Source: Halodurantibacterium daqingensis
GTDB taxonomy: Bacteria > Pseudomonadota > Alphaproteobacteria > Rhodobacterales > Rhodobacteraceae
Direction: 5' to 3'
Assembly: GCF_042666235.1 (NCBI RefSeq)
Contig: NZ_JBHTFQ010000002.1
Location: 1 to 64,000 of the forward strand
DNA: 64,000 nucleotides
Each line of letters opens with the position of its first letter. Position 1 is the first letter of the stretch. This document shows, in pieces, positions 16,477 to 25,528 of the stretch. The position numbers and the translations under genes are program-made. The notes under the pieces were generated by a model. That model searched no databases, was not told the DNA's origin, and worked only from the letters and a program-made list of their open reading frames with translations.

Positions 16477-17388
16477 ATGGAGAACAGAGTGCTGGCGGCA
16501 GCCGGATCGGCCTGCCTCGGGGGCGTGATCCTGGGATTTACCGACAACTATGTCAGGGTCATCGCCGCCGAGGCCGGCATCTGGCAGTTCCATCTGATCC
16601 GCACGCTCATGGCGCTGGCGCTGATGGCGGGGCTGGCCGGTGCATTCGGCCAGCGCCTGTGGCCGCGCCGGCCAGGTCCGGTGCTTGCACGCAGCCTGTT
16701 CAACGCCGGCGCCATGTTCATCTATTTCGGCTGCCTGGCTTTTCTGCCGATCGGAGAGGTCATTGCCGGTCTTTATACCGCGCCCATCTTCGTTCTGTTG
16801 ATCGCCCGCCTTGTCTATCACGAGCCGGTCGGCCCCTGGCGCATGGGGGCGGTTGCGCTGGGGTTTGGGGGCCTTCTGCTCATCCTGCAGGTCTGGCAGC
16901 TTCGGATCACGCTTCTGTCGCTGATGCCCGTTCTTGCGGGTCTGCTTTATGCAGTCGGAAACATCGCGACCCGGCGCTGGTGCGCGGGCGAGGGGGCGCT
17001 GACGCTGAATGCCGGGTTCTTCCTGTTCATGGGAATAGGGGGGCTGATCGGCACCTTGTCGCTGTCGCTGATGCCACTGGAGGCACCCGAGGGTGCGGCG
17101 GGCTTCCTGATGCGCGGCTGGATCGCGCCGACGGGCCATTTCCTGTTCTGGACGGCAGTGCAGGCTGTGGGATCGCTTGTCGGAGTGGGGCTGATCATCC
17201 GGGGCTATCAGCTTGCCGACGCGTCCTATGTCGCGGTTTTCGAATATGCGCTGCTGGTCTTTGCAGTGCTGTGGGCGATCGTCCTGTGGGGAGAGGTGCC
17301 GGACCCGGCCGCAGTGGGGGGCATGGCCCTGATCGCGGTGTCCGGGGTGATCATTGCGCTCCGGGGCCGGGCCGAAGGACATCCATGA
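16477..17388 (+). CDS. EamA/DMT-family transporter
   Basis: A 303-residue integral membrane protein with about ten hydrophobic segments in two EamA repeats (first about 5-140, second about 150-295). The first repeat holds YFGCLAFLPIGEVIAGLYTAPIFVL-like segments and the second QLADASYVAVFEYALLVFAV, typical of drug/metabolite transporters that export amino acids, nucleotides or related metabolites. I chose ATG 16477 after GAGGCAGGG; the longer frame to 16261 adds unrelated non-hydrophobic sequence. Its substrate cannot be read from the sequence. It stands alone between divergent and convergent neighbours. Confidence 0.88.
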   Translation: MENRVLAAAGSACLGGVILGFTDNYVRVIAAEAGIWQFHLIRTLMALALMAGLAGAFGQRLWPRRPGPVLARSLFNAGAMFIYFGCLAFLPIGEVIAGLYTAPIFVLLIARLVYHEPVGPWRMGAVALGFGGLLLILQVWQLRITLLSLMPVLAGLLYAVGNIATRRWCAGEGALTLNAGFFLFMGIGGLIGTLSLSLMPLEAPEGAAGFLMRGWIAPTGHFLFWTAVQAVGSLVGVGLIIRGYQLADASYVAVFEYALLVFAVLWAIVLWGEVPDPAAVGGMALIAVSGVIIALRGRAEGHP

Positions 17389-17390
17389 GC

Positions 17391-17417
17391 CTGCGGCCAC
17401 CGGATGGGTGGCCGCAG
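17391..17417. terminator. Hairpin between convergent genes
   Basis: Arms CTGCGGCCACC and GGTGGCCGCAG flank a 5-nt loop in the 43-bp gap between the EamA transporter and fadJ, which converge here. There is no T-tract on either strand, so it is a structural terminator-like element that may act for both. Confidence 0.5.
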
Positions 17418-17431
17418 ATCGTGCATCAGGT

Positions 17432-19624
17432 TCAGGCGGCCTTGGCCGGCTGGCCAAAGCGGGCATAGAAGCTTTCGCCCTTTCCGGCCATGTCGCGCAG
17501 CAGCGCCGGGGCGCTGAACCGGCTGCCATAGCGTGCCTCCAACGTCTCGCAGATGTCGACCGCGCGGGCAGCACCGATCATGTCCAGCCAGGAGAACGGG
17601 CCCCCGGACCACGGCGCAAATCCCCAGCCAAGGATTGCCCCCACATCGCCTTCGCGGATGTCCATGAGCACGCCATCCTCAAGTGCACGCACGGCCTCCA
17701 GTACTTGTGCGAACAGCAGACGATGCTGGACCTCGGTCAACTCGGGCTGATCGGCGGCGGGGTATTTCTCGGCCAGCCCGGGCCAGAGCCCTTCACGCTT
17801 GCCATCGGCATCATAGGCATAGAAGCCGGCCTTGGCCTTGCGGCCCAGCCGCCCCTGATCCGCCATCCAGAACAGCACCTCATCCACCGCCCCATCGGGA
17901 TAGGCATCACCCATAGCCGCACGGGTGGCCTTGGCGATCTTGACGCCAAGGTCGATCGAGGTTTCATCGACAAGCTGCAGCGGCCCCAGCGGCATGCCCA
18001 CCAGCTTGGCCGCGTTTTCGACCAGAACCGGGCTGACGCCTTCTTTCACCATCCGCACACCCTCGTTGATATAGGGGATGATGCAACGGTTGGCATAGAA
18101 GAAGCGGGCGTCGTTCACCACGATCGGGGTCTTGCGGATCTGGCGCACGAAATCGAGCGCCTTGGCCACGGCGCGGTCGCCGGTTTCGCGGCCCCGGATG
18201 ATCTCGACCAGCATCATCTTGTCCACCGGGCTGAAGAAGTGGATGCCGATGAACTGGGCGGGGCGCTGCGACGCCTTCGCCAGATCGCTGATCGGCAGGG
18301 TCGAGGTATTGGTCGCAAAGATGCAATCCTCGCCCGCGGCGGCTTCGGCCCGGGCAGTCACCTCGGCCTTGACCTTCGGGTCCTCGAACACGGCCTCGAC
18401 GATCAGGTCGCAACCGGCAAGGGCCGCGTAATCGGTCGTGGCAGTGATGCGGGCCAGCACCTCGTCCTTCTTTTCGGGTGTGACCTTCTTGCGGCTGATC
18501 CCCTTGTCGAGCAGCGCGGCGGAATGGGCCTTGCCCTTGTCCGCCGCCTCTTGCGCAGCGTCGATCAGCACCACCTCGATCCCCGCATTGGCCGAGACAT
18601 AGGCGATGCCCGCGCCCATCATGCCGGCGCCAAGGATACCCACCTTGCGGACCGACTGGTCAGGCTGGTCAGGACGCACCGCGCCTTTTTCCAGCGCCTC
18701 CTTGTTCAGGAAGAGGCTGCGGATCATGGCGCTGGACGACGGGTTCATGAGCACGTTGGTGAACCAGCGCGCCTCGATCTTCAGCGCGGTGTCAAAGGGC
18801 ACCATCGCCCCTTCATAAACCGCGGACAGCAGTGCCTTGGCCGCCGGATAGACACCCATCGTCTTGCCGTTCACCATCGCGCTGGCGCCGACAAAGGTCA
18901 TGAACCCGGCCGGGTGGTAGGGCGCGCCGCCGGGCAGCTTGAACCCCTTCTGGTCCCAGGGTTTGACGATATCGGCGTCCTTGGCCCCCAGAACCCAGTC
19001 GCGGGCGCGCTGCAGCAACTCCGAGGGCGGGACGACCTCGTCGATCACGCCTGCGGCGCGCATCTTCTTTGGCTCTTGCATCTTGCCTTCCAGAAGGAAG
19101 GACGCGGCGCCCATCGCGCCAAGCTTGCGCACCAGCCGGGTGGTGCCACCCGCGCCCGGAAAGATGCCGACCATGATTTCCGGCAGGCCGATGCGTGCCT
19201 TGGGGTTGTCGGCGGCGAAGATGCGATGACAGGCGAGCGGTATTTCCAGCCCGATGCCCGCCGCTGTGCCGGGCAGGGCAGCGGCAATTGGTTTGCCGCC
19301 CTTCAGCGTCTTGGGGTCCATGCCCGCGCGCTCGATCTTCCGCAGGATACGGTGGATCTGCATGATGCCGTCAAAGATGCCTTGGGCCGGGTTTTCACCC
19401 TGCCGCATCCCGGCGAGCACGTTCAGGTCCATGCCCCCGGCGAAATCCTTCTTGCCGCTGGTGACGATGATGCCCTTGACGGCCTCATCGGCGAGGGCCG
19501 TGTCGATATGGGCGTCAAGCTCGCGGAAGCCCTCCATCGACATGACGTTCATCGACTTTCCGGGCACGTCCCAGGTGATGATGGCCACGCCGTCGGCGTC
19601 CAGATTGTAGTGAAACTCGGTCAT
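17432..19624 (-). CDS. fadJ: Fatty acid oxidation complex alpha subunit (enoyl-CoA hydratase / 3-hydroxyacyl-CoA dehydrogenase)
   Basis: A 730-residue bifunctional enzyme. Residues 1-190 are an enoyl-CoA hydratase: oxyanion segment FAGGMDLN, catalytic Glu127 in GIGLEIPL and Glu149 in IGLPEI. Residues about 325-500 bind NAD (Gly-rich GAGMMGAGI at 332-340), followed by the dehydrogenase C-terminal domains (GIHFFSPVDKMMLVEII, LGRKAKAGFYAYD). The ATG at 19624 has a strong AAGGAGG site. It lies 10 bp downstream of the thiolase gene on the minus strand, so both act together on beta-oxidation intermediates. The last residues end FGQPAKAA, a normal terminus for this clade. Confidence 0.95.
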   Translation of the reverse strand: MTEFHYNLDADGVAIITWDVPGKSMNVMSMEGFRELDAHIDTALADEAVKGIIVTSGKKDFAGGMDLNVLAGMRQGENPAQGIFDGIMQIHRILRKIERAGMDPKTLKGGKPIAAALPGTAAGIGLEIPLACHRIFAADNPKARIGLPEIMVGIFPGAGGTTRLVRKLGAMGAASFLLEGKMQEPKKMRAAGVIDEVVPPSELLQRARDWVLGAKDADIVKPWDQKGFKLPGGAPYHPAGFMTFVGASAMVNGKTMGVYPAAKALLSAVYEGAMVPFDTALKIEARWFTNVLMNPSSSAMIRSLFLNKEALEKGAVRPDQPDQSVRKVGILGAGMMGAGIAYVSANAGIEVVLIDAAQEAADKGKAHSAALLDKGISRKKVTPEKKDEVLARITATTDYAALAGCDLIVEAVFEDPKVKAEVTARAEAAAGEDCIFATNTSTLPISDLAKASQRPAQFIGIHFFSPVDKMMLVEIIRGRETGDRAVAKALDFVRQIRKTPIVVNDARFFYANRCIIPYINEGVRMVKEGVSPVLVENAAKLVGMPLGPLQLVDETSIDLGVKIAKATRAAMGDAYPDGAVDEVLFWMADQGRLGRKAKAGFYAYDADGKREGLWPGLAEKYPAADQPELTEVQHRLLFAQVLEAVRALEDGVLMDIREGDVGAILGWGFAPWSGGPFSWLDMIGAARAVDICETLEARYGSRFSAPALLRDMAGKGESFYARFGQPAKAA

Positions 19625-19634
19625 GATGTCCTCC

Positions 19635-20846
19635 TTACACCCGCTCGATGACGGTTGCCGCGCCCATGCCGGACGCGATGCACAGCGTGGCAAGCCCGAC
19701 GCCCTTGCCGGACCGTTCCAGTTCGTCGAGCAGCGTCCCGATGATGATCGCGCCCGTGGCGCCAAGCGGGTGCCCCATCGCGATGGCACCGCCGTTCACG
19801 TTCACGCGGTCAGCATCGACGTCAAAGGCCTGCATGAAGCGCAGCACGACGGCGGCGAAGGCCTCGTTCACCTCGAAAAGGTCGATGTCGGACAGCGACA
19901 TGCCGGCGTCGCGCAGCACCTTTTCCGTCACCGGCACGGGGCCGGTCAGCATGATGGTCGGGTCCGATCCGATCTTGGCGGTGGCACGGATGCGGGCGCG
20001 GGGCTTCAGCCCGTATTTCTCGCCGAACTCCTTGTTGCCGATCAGCACGGCGGCGGCCCCGTCCACGATCCCCGATGAATTCCCGGCGTGATGGATATGC
20101 TCGATCCGCTCCAGATGCGGGTATTTCATCATCGCGATCTTGTCAAAGCCCGGCATCAGCTCGCCCATTTCCTTGAAGGCGGGCTTGAGGCTGCCAAGGC
20201 TTTGCATGTTCGTGTCAGGGCGCATGTATTCGTCGCGCGCAAGGATCGGCAGGCCGTTCACGTCACGCACCGTGATGATCGAGCGGTCGAAACGCCCTTC
20301 TTCCCATGCCGCCGCCGCGCGCTTCTGGCTTTCGACGGCCAGAAGGTCGGCGTCGTCGCGGCTGAACCCGTGTTCGGTTGCGATGATGTCGGCCGAAATG
20401 CCCTGCGGCACGAAATAGTGCTGCATGGCCACCGATGGATCGACCGCAATCGCCGCCCCGTCCGACCCCATGGGAACGCGGCTCATCATCTCGACCCCGC
20501 CCGCGACATAGGCCATCCCTGCGCCTGCGCGCACCTGATTGGCGGCAAGGTTCACGGCCTCCATCCCGCTGGCGCAAAAGCGGTTGATCGACAGGCCCGG
20601 CACACTCTCGGCAAAGTCCGAGGCGATGACCGCGCTGCGGGCAAGGCAGCCGCCCTGTTCGCCGACCTGGGTGACATTGCCCCAGATCACGTCCTCGACG
20701 GCGGTGGTGTCGAGATCGTTGCGGTCCTTGATCGCATTCAGCGTCAGGGCGGAAAGCCGCAGGCTCGTCACCTCATGCAGGCTGCCATCGGCGCGCCCCT
20801 TGCCACGCGGCGTGCGGCAGGCGTCATAGATATAGGCGTCGGTCAT
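19635..20846 (-). CDS. fadA: Acetyl-CoA C-acyltransferase (3-ketoacyl-CoA thiolase)
   Basis: A 403-residue thiolase that cleaves 3-ketoacyl-CoA with CoA in the last step of beta-oxidation. The nucleophilic Cys lies in SINRFCASGMEA (about residue 91), the His of NGGAIAMGHPLGATG and the second Cys of CIASGMGAA complete the active site, and EVNEAFAA is present. TAAGGAGG precedes the ATG. It is followed 10 bp later by fadJ and preceded by a GST gene, all on the minus strand. Family length is normal. Confidence 0.95.
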   Translation of the reverse strand: MTDAYIYDACRTPRGKGRADGSLHEVTSLRLSALTLNAIKDRNDLDTTAVEDVIWGNVTQVGEQGGCLARSAVIASDFAESVPGLSINRFCASGMEAVNLAANQVRAGAGMAYVAGGVEMMSRVPMGSDGAAIAVDPSVAMQHYFVPQGISADIIATEHGFSRDDADLLAVESQKRAAAAWEEGRFDRSIITVRDVNGLPILARDEYMRPDTNMQSLGSLKPAFKEMGELMPGFDKIAMMKYPHLERIEHIHHAGNSSGIVDGAAAVLIGNKEFGEKYGLKPRARIRATAKIGSDPTIMLTGPVPVTEKVLRDAGMSLSDIDLFEVNEAFAAVVLRFMQAFDVDADRVNVNGGAIAMGHPLGATGAIIIGTLLDELERSGKGVGLATLCIASGMGAATVIERV

Positions 20847-20856
20847 CGTTTCCTCC

Positions 20857-21486
20857 TTAGGCGCGGTCAGCGGGGCTGCCCGGCATCATGTCGTAGGGAT
20901 GTTTCCAGCCGGGCAGGGCGCTGATGCGGTCCAGCCAGGCGTCTATCCTTGGCCAGTCGGCCCGGTCGAACCCGAAGGGCTCCGGGTAGAAAAGGTAGCC
21001 GCAGCAGGCGAGATCGGCGATCGTCGGCCCATCGCCCACCAACCAGCTGCGTCCGTCCAGCTGTGTATCGAGCGTGCGGAAGGCGGCGCACAGGCGGCCT
21101 TGCAGCCACTCGATCACCTCGGATGGGCGCTTGTCCTCGGGCAGGAAGTTCTGCAGGAAGCGCGCCGTTCCGCACTGGCTGGACATCTTGTGGTTGTCCC
21201 AGAACACCCAGCGCAGAACCTCGCGCCTTTCGGCGGCGCTGCGCCCGCCCAGGCGCCCGGTCTTGGAGCTGATGTAGTCCTGGATGACGCCCGATTGCGA
21301 CAGAACCGTGTCGCCGTCGACCAGAACCGGCACCTCGCCCATCGGGTTGAGGGCCAGAAACTCGGGTCTGCGGGTTTCGCCGTTGAAGAAATCGACAAAG
21401 ACCGGCTCCCACTCCACATCGGCAAGCGTCATGGTCAGCGCCGCCTTGTAGGCATTGCCGGATTCCCCGAAACAATAAAGCTGCAT
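20857..21486 (-). CDS. Glutathione S-transferase family protein
   Basis: A 209-residue protein with an N-terminal thioredoxin-like domain (1 to about 80; MQLYCFGESGNAYKA, then NPMGEVPVLVDGD with the cis-Pro, then QSGVIQDYI for glutathione binding) and a helical C-terminal domain (WLVGDGPTIADLACCGYLFY). GST-family members are regularly embedded in Rhodobacterales beta-oxidation operons; the reaction is unknown. ATG 21486 has AGAGGAGG upstream; the frame could extend to 21510 without benefit. It lies between acyl-CoA dehydrogenase and fadA. Confidence 0.88.
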   Translation of the reverse strand: MQLYCFGESGNAYKAALTMTLADVEWEPVFVDFFNGETRRPEFLALNPMGEVPVLVDGDTVLSQSGVIQDYISSKTGRLGGRSAAERREVLRWVFWDNHKMSSQCGTARFLQNFLPEDKRPSEVIEWLQGRLCAAFRTLDTQLDGRSWLVGDGPTIADLACCGYLFYPEPFGFDRADWPRIDAWLDRISALPGWKHPYDMMPGSPADRA

Positions 21487-21543
21487 TCTGCGCCCTCCTC
21501 TGCTTGGCACCGGCCCGCGGTGGGGCCGGCACCAGTCGTGGCA

Positions 21544-23319
21544 TCAGAAGTCGTTGGCCGCCAGCGCCATCACTGTGTCGGCGCCGCTTTCGATGCGGGC
21601 CAGATGCGCGCCGGTCGCCGGCATGTGCCGCGCCATGTAGTAGCGCCCGGTGGCGATCTTGGCCTTGTAGAAGTCGGCATCGCCCTGGCCCGCATCCAGT
21701 GCCTCTTGCGCGGCCTTGGCCATGCGCGCCCACATCAGGCCAAGGCAGACATGGCCGAAAAGGTGCATGAAATCATAGGAACCGGCCAGTGCGTGGTTCG
21801 GGTTCTTCATGCCGTTCTGCATGAAATACATCGCCGCCGCCTGCAGATCCTTCGAGCCCTTCTTCAACGGCTCGATGAAGCCTTCAAGCGCCGGGTTGTC
21901 CGCATTCTCCCGGGCAAAGCCCTTCACCAGGTCGAAAAAGCCCATGACATGCTTGCCGCCATCCTGCGCAAGCTTGCGGCCCACGAGGTCCAGCGCCTGG
22001 ATGCCGTTCGCGCCTTCATAGATCATGGCGATCCGGGCATCGCGGGCGAATTGAGACATGCCCCATTCCTCGATATAGCCATGGCCGCCATAGACCTGTT
22101 GCGCCGCCACGGCCATTTCAAAGCCCTTGTCGGTCAGGAAGCCCTTGAGAACAGGCGTCAGCAGGCTGACAAGCCCCTCGGCCTCGGCGTCGTCCATCCG
22201 GTGGCTGCGGTCAATCAGATGGGCGCCCCAGAAGGTGAGGGCGCGCGCCCCTTCCACAAAGCTCTTCTGGTCCATCAGGTTGCGGCGGATATCGGGGTGG
22301 ACGATCAGCGGGTCTGCCGGCCCATCCGGGTTTTCCGCACCCGTCACCGCGCGGCCCTGAAGCCGGTCCTTGGCATAGGCCACGGCGTTCTCGTAGGCCA
22401 CGGCCGCCTGGGCATAGCCCTGCAGGCCCACGCCCAGCCGCGCCTCGTTCATCATGGTGAACATGGCGCGCATCCCCTTGTGAAGATCGCCCAGCAACCA
22501 GCCCTTTGCGCCGTCATAGTTCATGACGCAGGTCGAGTTGCCGTGGATGCCCATCTTCTCCTCGATCTTGCCGCAGGTCACCGCGTTGCGGTCGCCAAGG
22601 CTGCCATCGGGGTTCACAAGGAACTTGGGCACGATGAACAGGCTGATCCCCTTGGTGCCGGCGCCGCCCCCCGGTGCCTTGGCCAGCACCAGATGGATGA
22701 TGTTTTCAGCCAGATCGTGTTCGCCAGCGGAAATGAAGATTTTCTGCCCGGTGATGAGATAGCTGCCGTCCTCCTGCGGTTCGGCCCTGGTGCGCATCAG
22801 ACCCAGATCAGTTCCGCAATGCGGCTCGGTCAGGTTCATCGTCCCGGTCCAGTCGCAGCTGACCAGCTTGGGCAGGTAGGTTGCCTTCTGTTCCGCGGTG
22901 CCATGGGCATGAATCGCCGAATAGGCGCCGTGCGTGAGGCCCTGATACATGTTGAAGGCCATGTTGGCGGAGACGAACATCTCGCCTACGGCCGAGTTCA
23001 GAAGATAGGGAAGCCCCTGGCCGCCATATTCCGGGTCGCAGTCCAGAGCGGTCCAGCCGCCTTCCTTCATCGCCGCAAAGGCGCGGTCAAAGCCTTCGGG
23101 GGTGCGCACCACGCCGTTTTCAAGCCGGCAGCCCTGCGTGTCGCCTACCACGTTCAGCGGGGCAAGAACTTCGGACGAAACCTTGCCGGCCTCTTCCAGC
23201 ACGGCGGCGGTGAAGTCACGGTCCATCTCCTCGTATCCGGGCACGCCGGTCTCGGAGGCCTTCATCACCTCGTGCAGAAGGAACTGCATGTCCCGGGTGG
23301 GGGGCGTGTATGTCGGCAT
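21544..23319 (-). CDS. Acyl-CoA dehydrogenase, long C-terminally extended type (DmdC-like)
   Basis: A 591-residue FAD-dependent acyl-CoA dehydrogenase. After the N-terminal helical domain come the CoA/FAD motifs NLTEPHCGTDLG and ITGQKIFISAGEHD (about 155-200). A C-terminal domain with VYGGHGYIEEWGMSQ and RDARIAMIYEGANG follows, and about 130 further residues form the extra C-terminal domain of this subfamily. The same subfamily includes DmdC, which oxidises methylmercaptopropionyl-CoA in marine Rhodobacterales, but the operon context (fadA, fadJ) fits general beta-oxidation equally well. The start has GGGAGAG upstream. The MerR gene lies 18 bp further upstream on the same strand. Confidence 0.92.
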   Translation of the reverse strand: MPTYTPPTRDMQFLLHEVMKASETGVPGYEEMDRDFTAAVLEEAGKVSSEVLAPLNVVGDTQGCRLENGVVRTPEGFDRAFAAMKEGGWTALDCDPEYGGQGLPYLLNSAVGEMFVSANMAFNMYQGLTHGAYSAIHAHGTAEQKATYLPKLVSCDWTGTMNLTEPHCGTDLGLMRTRAEPQEDGSYLITGQKIFISAGEHDLAENIIHLVLAKAPGGGAGTKGISLFIVPKFLVNPDGSLGDRNAVTCGKIEEKMGIHGNSTCVMNYDGAKGWLLGDLHKGMRAMFTMMNEARLGVGLQGYAQAAVAYENAVAYAKDRLQGRAVTGAENPDGPADPLIVHPDIRRNLMDQKSFVEGARALTFWGAHLIDRSHRMDDAEAEGLVSLLTPVLKGFLTDKGFEMAVAAQQVYGGHGYIEEWGMSQFARDARIAMIYEGANGIQALDLVGRKLAQDGGKHVMGFFDLVKGFARENADNPALEGFIEPLKKGSKDLQAAAMYFMQNGMKNPNHALAGSYDFMHLFGHVCLGLMWARMAKAAQEALDAGQGDADFYKAKIATGRYYMARHMPATGAHLARIESGADTVMALAANDF

Positions 23320-23337
23320 TATCGGTCTCTCCCTAGA

Positions 23338-23736
23338 TCATTCCGCCGCCGGGCGGCCGGTGAGCGAGGCAATCACGCCCTCGCCCCATTCAAGCTGTTC
23401 GCGCAGTTCCGCGATCGCCTCGTCCAGTTCCTCGCGCTGTGCTTCCATCTGCGCCAACCGTTCCCGCGCAATCTCGTAGGTGCGTTGCAACTGCATGACC
23501 TGCGTGCGGTCACGGTCGTAAAGGTCCAGAAGCTGGCGGATATGCTCTAGGCTGAAGCCGAAGCGCTTGCCGCGCAGGATCAGCTTGAGCCGCGCCCGGT
23601 CCCGTTTGGTGAACAGGCGCCGCGCGCCGTCGCGGATCGGAAACAGAAGCTCCTTCGATTCATAGAACCGCAGCGTTCGCGGGGTAACGCCAAAGGTGTC
23701 GCACATCTCGCGGATGGTCATCACATCATCGGTCAT
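23338..23736 (-). CDS. MerR-family regulator of the beta-oxidation operon
   Basis: A 132-residue MerR protein: winged helix at residues 7-75 (TIREMCDTFGVTPRTLRFYE), then a coiled-coil helix rich in Glu/Gln (about 80-125) for dimerisation. No C-terminal Cys cluster is present, so it is not a metal sensor; related MerR proteins in proteobacteria control branched-chain and fatty acid catabolism. It is the first gene of the minus-strand run leading to acyl-CoA dehydrogenase, GST, fadA and fadJ, so it probably autoregulates that operon through the ACGT-rich inverted repeat just upstream. Confidence 0.88.
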   Translation of the reverse strand: MTDDVMTIREMCDTFGVTPRTLRFYESKELLFPIRDGARRLFTKRDRARLKLILRGKRFGFSLEHIRQLLDLYDRDRTQVMQLQRTYEIARERLAQMEAQREELDEAIAELREQLEWGEGVIASLTGRPAAE

Positions 23737-23823
23737 GGGCTGGTCCTCCCCTGGCTCCTCCCGCGATCCGCGGGTCCCGGTTGTGGAAAGATGCGGTTCA
23801 CATGCCGACGATACAATACAGGC

Positions 23824-23846
23824 TTACGTTGACGTAAACGTAACGT
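23824..23846 (-). promoter_or_regulatory. Probable MerR operator of the fad operon
   Basis: A perfect inverted repeat, TTACGT-TG-ACGTAA at 23824-23837, runs into two more ACGT cores, giving four ACGT boxes spaced 6, 6 and 5 bases apart. It lies about 90 bp upstream of the MerR start codon and just ahead of the AT-rich segment TGTATTGTAT (minus strand), a likely -10 area. The position and the ACGT-type palindrome fit MerR regulators of acyl-CoA catabolism; binding is inferred. Confidence 0.55.
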
Positions 23847-24027
23847 CGCGTCATTGCGGCTTTGACGTGGTGTCACGCCCTGCCTTCGGAATACGCCCCC
23901 GCGGCGGGTGGCGTCGGGCAGCGACCGAAGCGGTGGGGCGCGGCACGGCCAGCATCTGACGGCCGCGCCTTCGGCCGCGGCATGGCGCTGGATCCGGGGT
24001 GAACCTGAGCGAGCCGGACGGGCGGCG

Positions 24028-24408
24028 TCAGGACTTCTGCTGGGACAGAAGCGCCGCAGCTTCCTGGCGCAGGGCGCGCAGGTCATCGATCGTATGCGCA
24101 AGTTCCTGCTGCTGCCGATCCAAAGCGCCCAGCTGGCGGTCGGCCATCTCGATCCAGGCTTCAAGCTGCGGAACCGTGCCTTCGGTCTGGTAGATCAGAA
24201 GCCACTGACGAATTTCCTCAAGGCTGAAGCCAAAGCGGCGGCCGCGCAGGATCAACGTCATGCGCGCCACCTCGCGCGGGCCATAGAACCGCGCGCGGCC
24301 CTCGCGCTGGGGTTGAAGCAATTCGATGTATTCGTAGTAGCGCAAGGTGCGTGGCGTCACCTCGAATCGGGCGCACATCTCTTTGAAACTGAGGGTGTTG
24401 TCGCTCAT
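24028..24408 (-). CDS. MerR-family transcriptional regulator (second)
   Basis: A 126-residue MerR protein parallel to the 132-residue one downstream on the same strand. The helix-turn-helix is at residues 6-75 (SFKEMCARFEVTPRTLRYYEYIELL) and a coiled coil at about 82-122 (QLEAWIEMADRQLGALDRQQQEL). It lacks metal-binding cysteines. ATG 24408 has CCGGAGG upstream. The two regulators are clearly paralogous (shared LILRGRRFGFSLEEIRQ block) but separated by ~290 bp containing the fad operator, so an ancient tandem duplication is likely. It diverges from the thioesterase pair, which it may control. Confidence 0.85.
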   Translation of the reverse strand: MSDNTLSFKEMCARFEVTPRTLRYYEYIELLQPQREGRARFYGPREVARMTLILRGRRFGFSLEEIRQWLLIYQTEGTVPQLEAWIEMADRQLGALDRQQQELAHTIDDLRALRQEAAALLSQQKS

Positions 24409-24560
24409 CGCTTCCTCCGGCGTTGCAAGTGAAGCTAGACCCAAGGTCGGACAGACGCAACGCTGCGCAGCGCGAATTTGGTCTTGCGGTGCGGCGCCGC
24501 TGGTCCATAACAGGGGTATGGCCCGGCGCTCGCGGGTTTGCAGGCTGGCAAGGGGACAGG

Positions 24561-25007
24561 ATGGACGACAAACTCAGGATCGCGCGGCAGTTCATCGAGG
24601 CTATTCCCCACTCGGTCGCGCTGGGGATGGAGGTCGAGGAACTGGGTGACGGCGTCGCGGTCATTTCCATGCCCTATGACCGCCGTTTCGTGGGCGATCC
24701 GATGACCGGCGTCATCCATGGGGGTGCAGTGTCGGCCCTGATGGACACCTGTGGGGGTGCCGCCGTCATGAGCCATCCCAGCGCACCCGTCGGCACTGCC
24801 ACGATCGATCTGCGCATCGACTACATGCGGGCCGCAACACCCGGGCAGCGCATCCGCGCGCGGGCCGAGTGTTATCACGTCACCCGCTCGGTGGCCTTCG
24901 TGCGCGCCACCGCGACCGACGAGGACGAGGCCCGCCCCGTCGCCACGGCCACCGGCGCCTTCACGATCGAATCTCCGCGCGCGCCCGCCGAAATGGTGGA
25001 GCCATGA
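24561..25007 (+). CDS. PaaI-type hotdog thioesterase
   Basis: A 148-residue single-hotdog acyl-CoA thioesterase. The diagnostic segment is VIHGGAVSALMDTCGGAA at about residues 52-69, which places HGG at the tight turn and an acid (Asp) on the central helix. The following strands, TATIDLRIDYMRAATPGQ and FVRATATDEDEARPVATATG, complete the fold. It probably hydrolyses aromatic or short acyl-CoA. ATG 24561 has AAGGGGACAGG upstream. Its stop overlaps the start of a second hotdog gene by four bases (ATGA), so the two are coupled and may form a heteromer. Confidence 0.88.
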   Translation: MDDKLRIARQFIEAIPHSVALGMEVEELGDGVAVISMPYDRRFVGDPMTGVIHGGAVSALMDTCGGAAVMSHPSAPVGTATIDLRIDYMRAATPGQRIRARAECYHVTRSVAFVRATATDEDEARPVATATGAFTIESPRAPAEMVEP

Positions 25008-25513
25008 GTCCGCGGCGCCCGGTCGAGCCGGTCCAGGTCATCAAGGAGCGGCGCGATGCTGCCCTGGGCGCGCTGGTGCATGGCGTGCCCTATATCCAGT
25101 TCCTGGGCATTCAGTTTGACCGACGTGGCGATGAACTGACCGCGATCCTGCCCTTCGACCAGAAGCTGATCGGCAACCCGATGATCCCCGCCATCCACGG
25201 CGGCGTCACGGCGGCCTTCCTCGAGGTGGCGGCGATCATCGAACTGTCCTGGTCGCTTCTGTGGGAACAGATGGAGGGCGGAACGCTTGATCCGCGGCTT
25301 CTGACGCCCGAAACTCTGCCCCGCCTGCCCAAGACGATTGATTTCACGGTGGATTACCTGCGTTCCGGCCTGCCCCGTGATGCCTATGCGCGCGCGCGCG
25401 TCAACCGGTCCGGGCGGCGCTATGCCTCGGTGCATGTCGAGGCCTGGCAGGACAACCGCGCCCGGCTCTTTGCCCAGGCGACAGGGCATTTCCTGATGCC
25501 CACGCCTGACTGA
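25004..25513 (+). CDS. Second hotdog-fold thioesterase-like protein
   Basis: A 169-residue hotdog protein translated from an ATG overlapping the upstream thioesterase stop. It keeps the AIHGGVTAAFLEVAAIIEL turn and helix at about residues 62-80, with Glu in the catalytic acid position, and the strand KTIDFTVDYLRSG. A 20-residue insertion (LWEQMEGGTLDPRLLTPETLP) separates the helix from that strand, unlike its neighbour. The pair looks like an old duplication whose members diverged in length. Substrate is unknown; acyl-CoA is assumed from the family and the nearby fad genes. Confidence 0.82.
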   Translation: MSPRRPVEPVQVIKERRDAALGALVHGVPYIQFLGIQFDRRGDELTAILPFDQKLIGNPMIPAIHGGVTAAFLEVAAIIELSWSLLWEQMEGGTLDPRLLTPETLPRLPKTIDFTVDYLRSGLPRDAYARARVNRSGRRYASVHVEAWQDNRARLFAQATGHFLMPTPD

Positions 25514-25528
25514 TCGCCCGTTCGCTGC

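Noticed and set aside
17354..19651. A 765-codon frame opposite fadJ
   Set aside because: It is the antisense shadow of a gene with full FadJ motifs; GC-rich coding DNA often leaves the opposite frame open.
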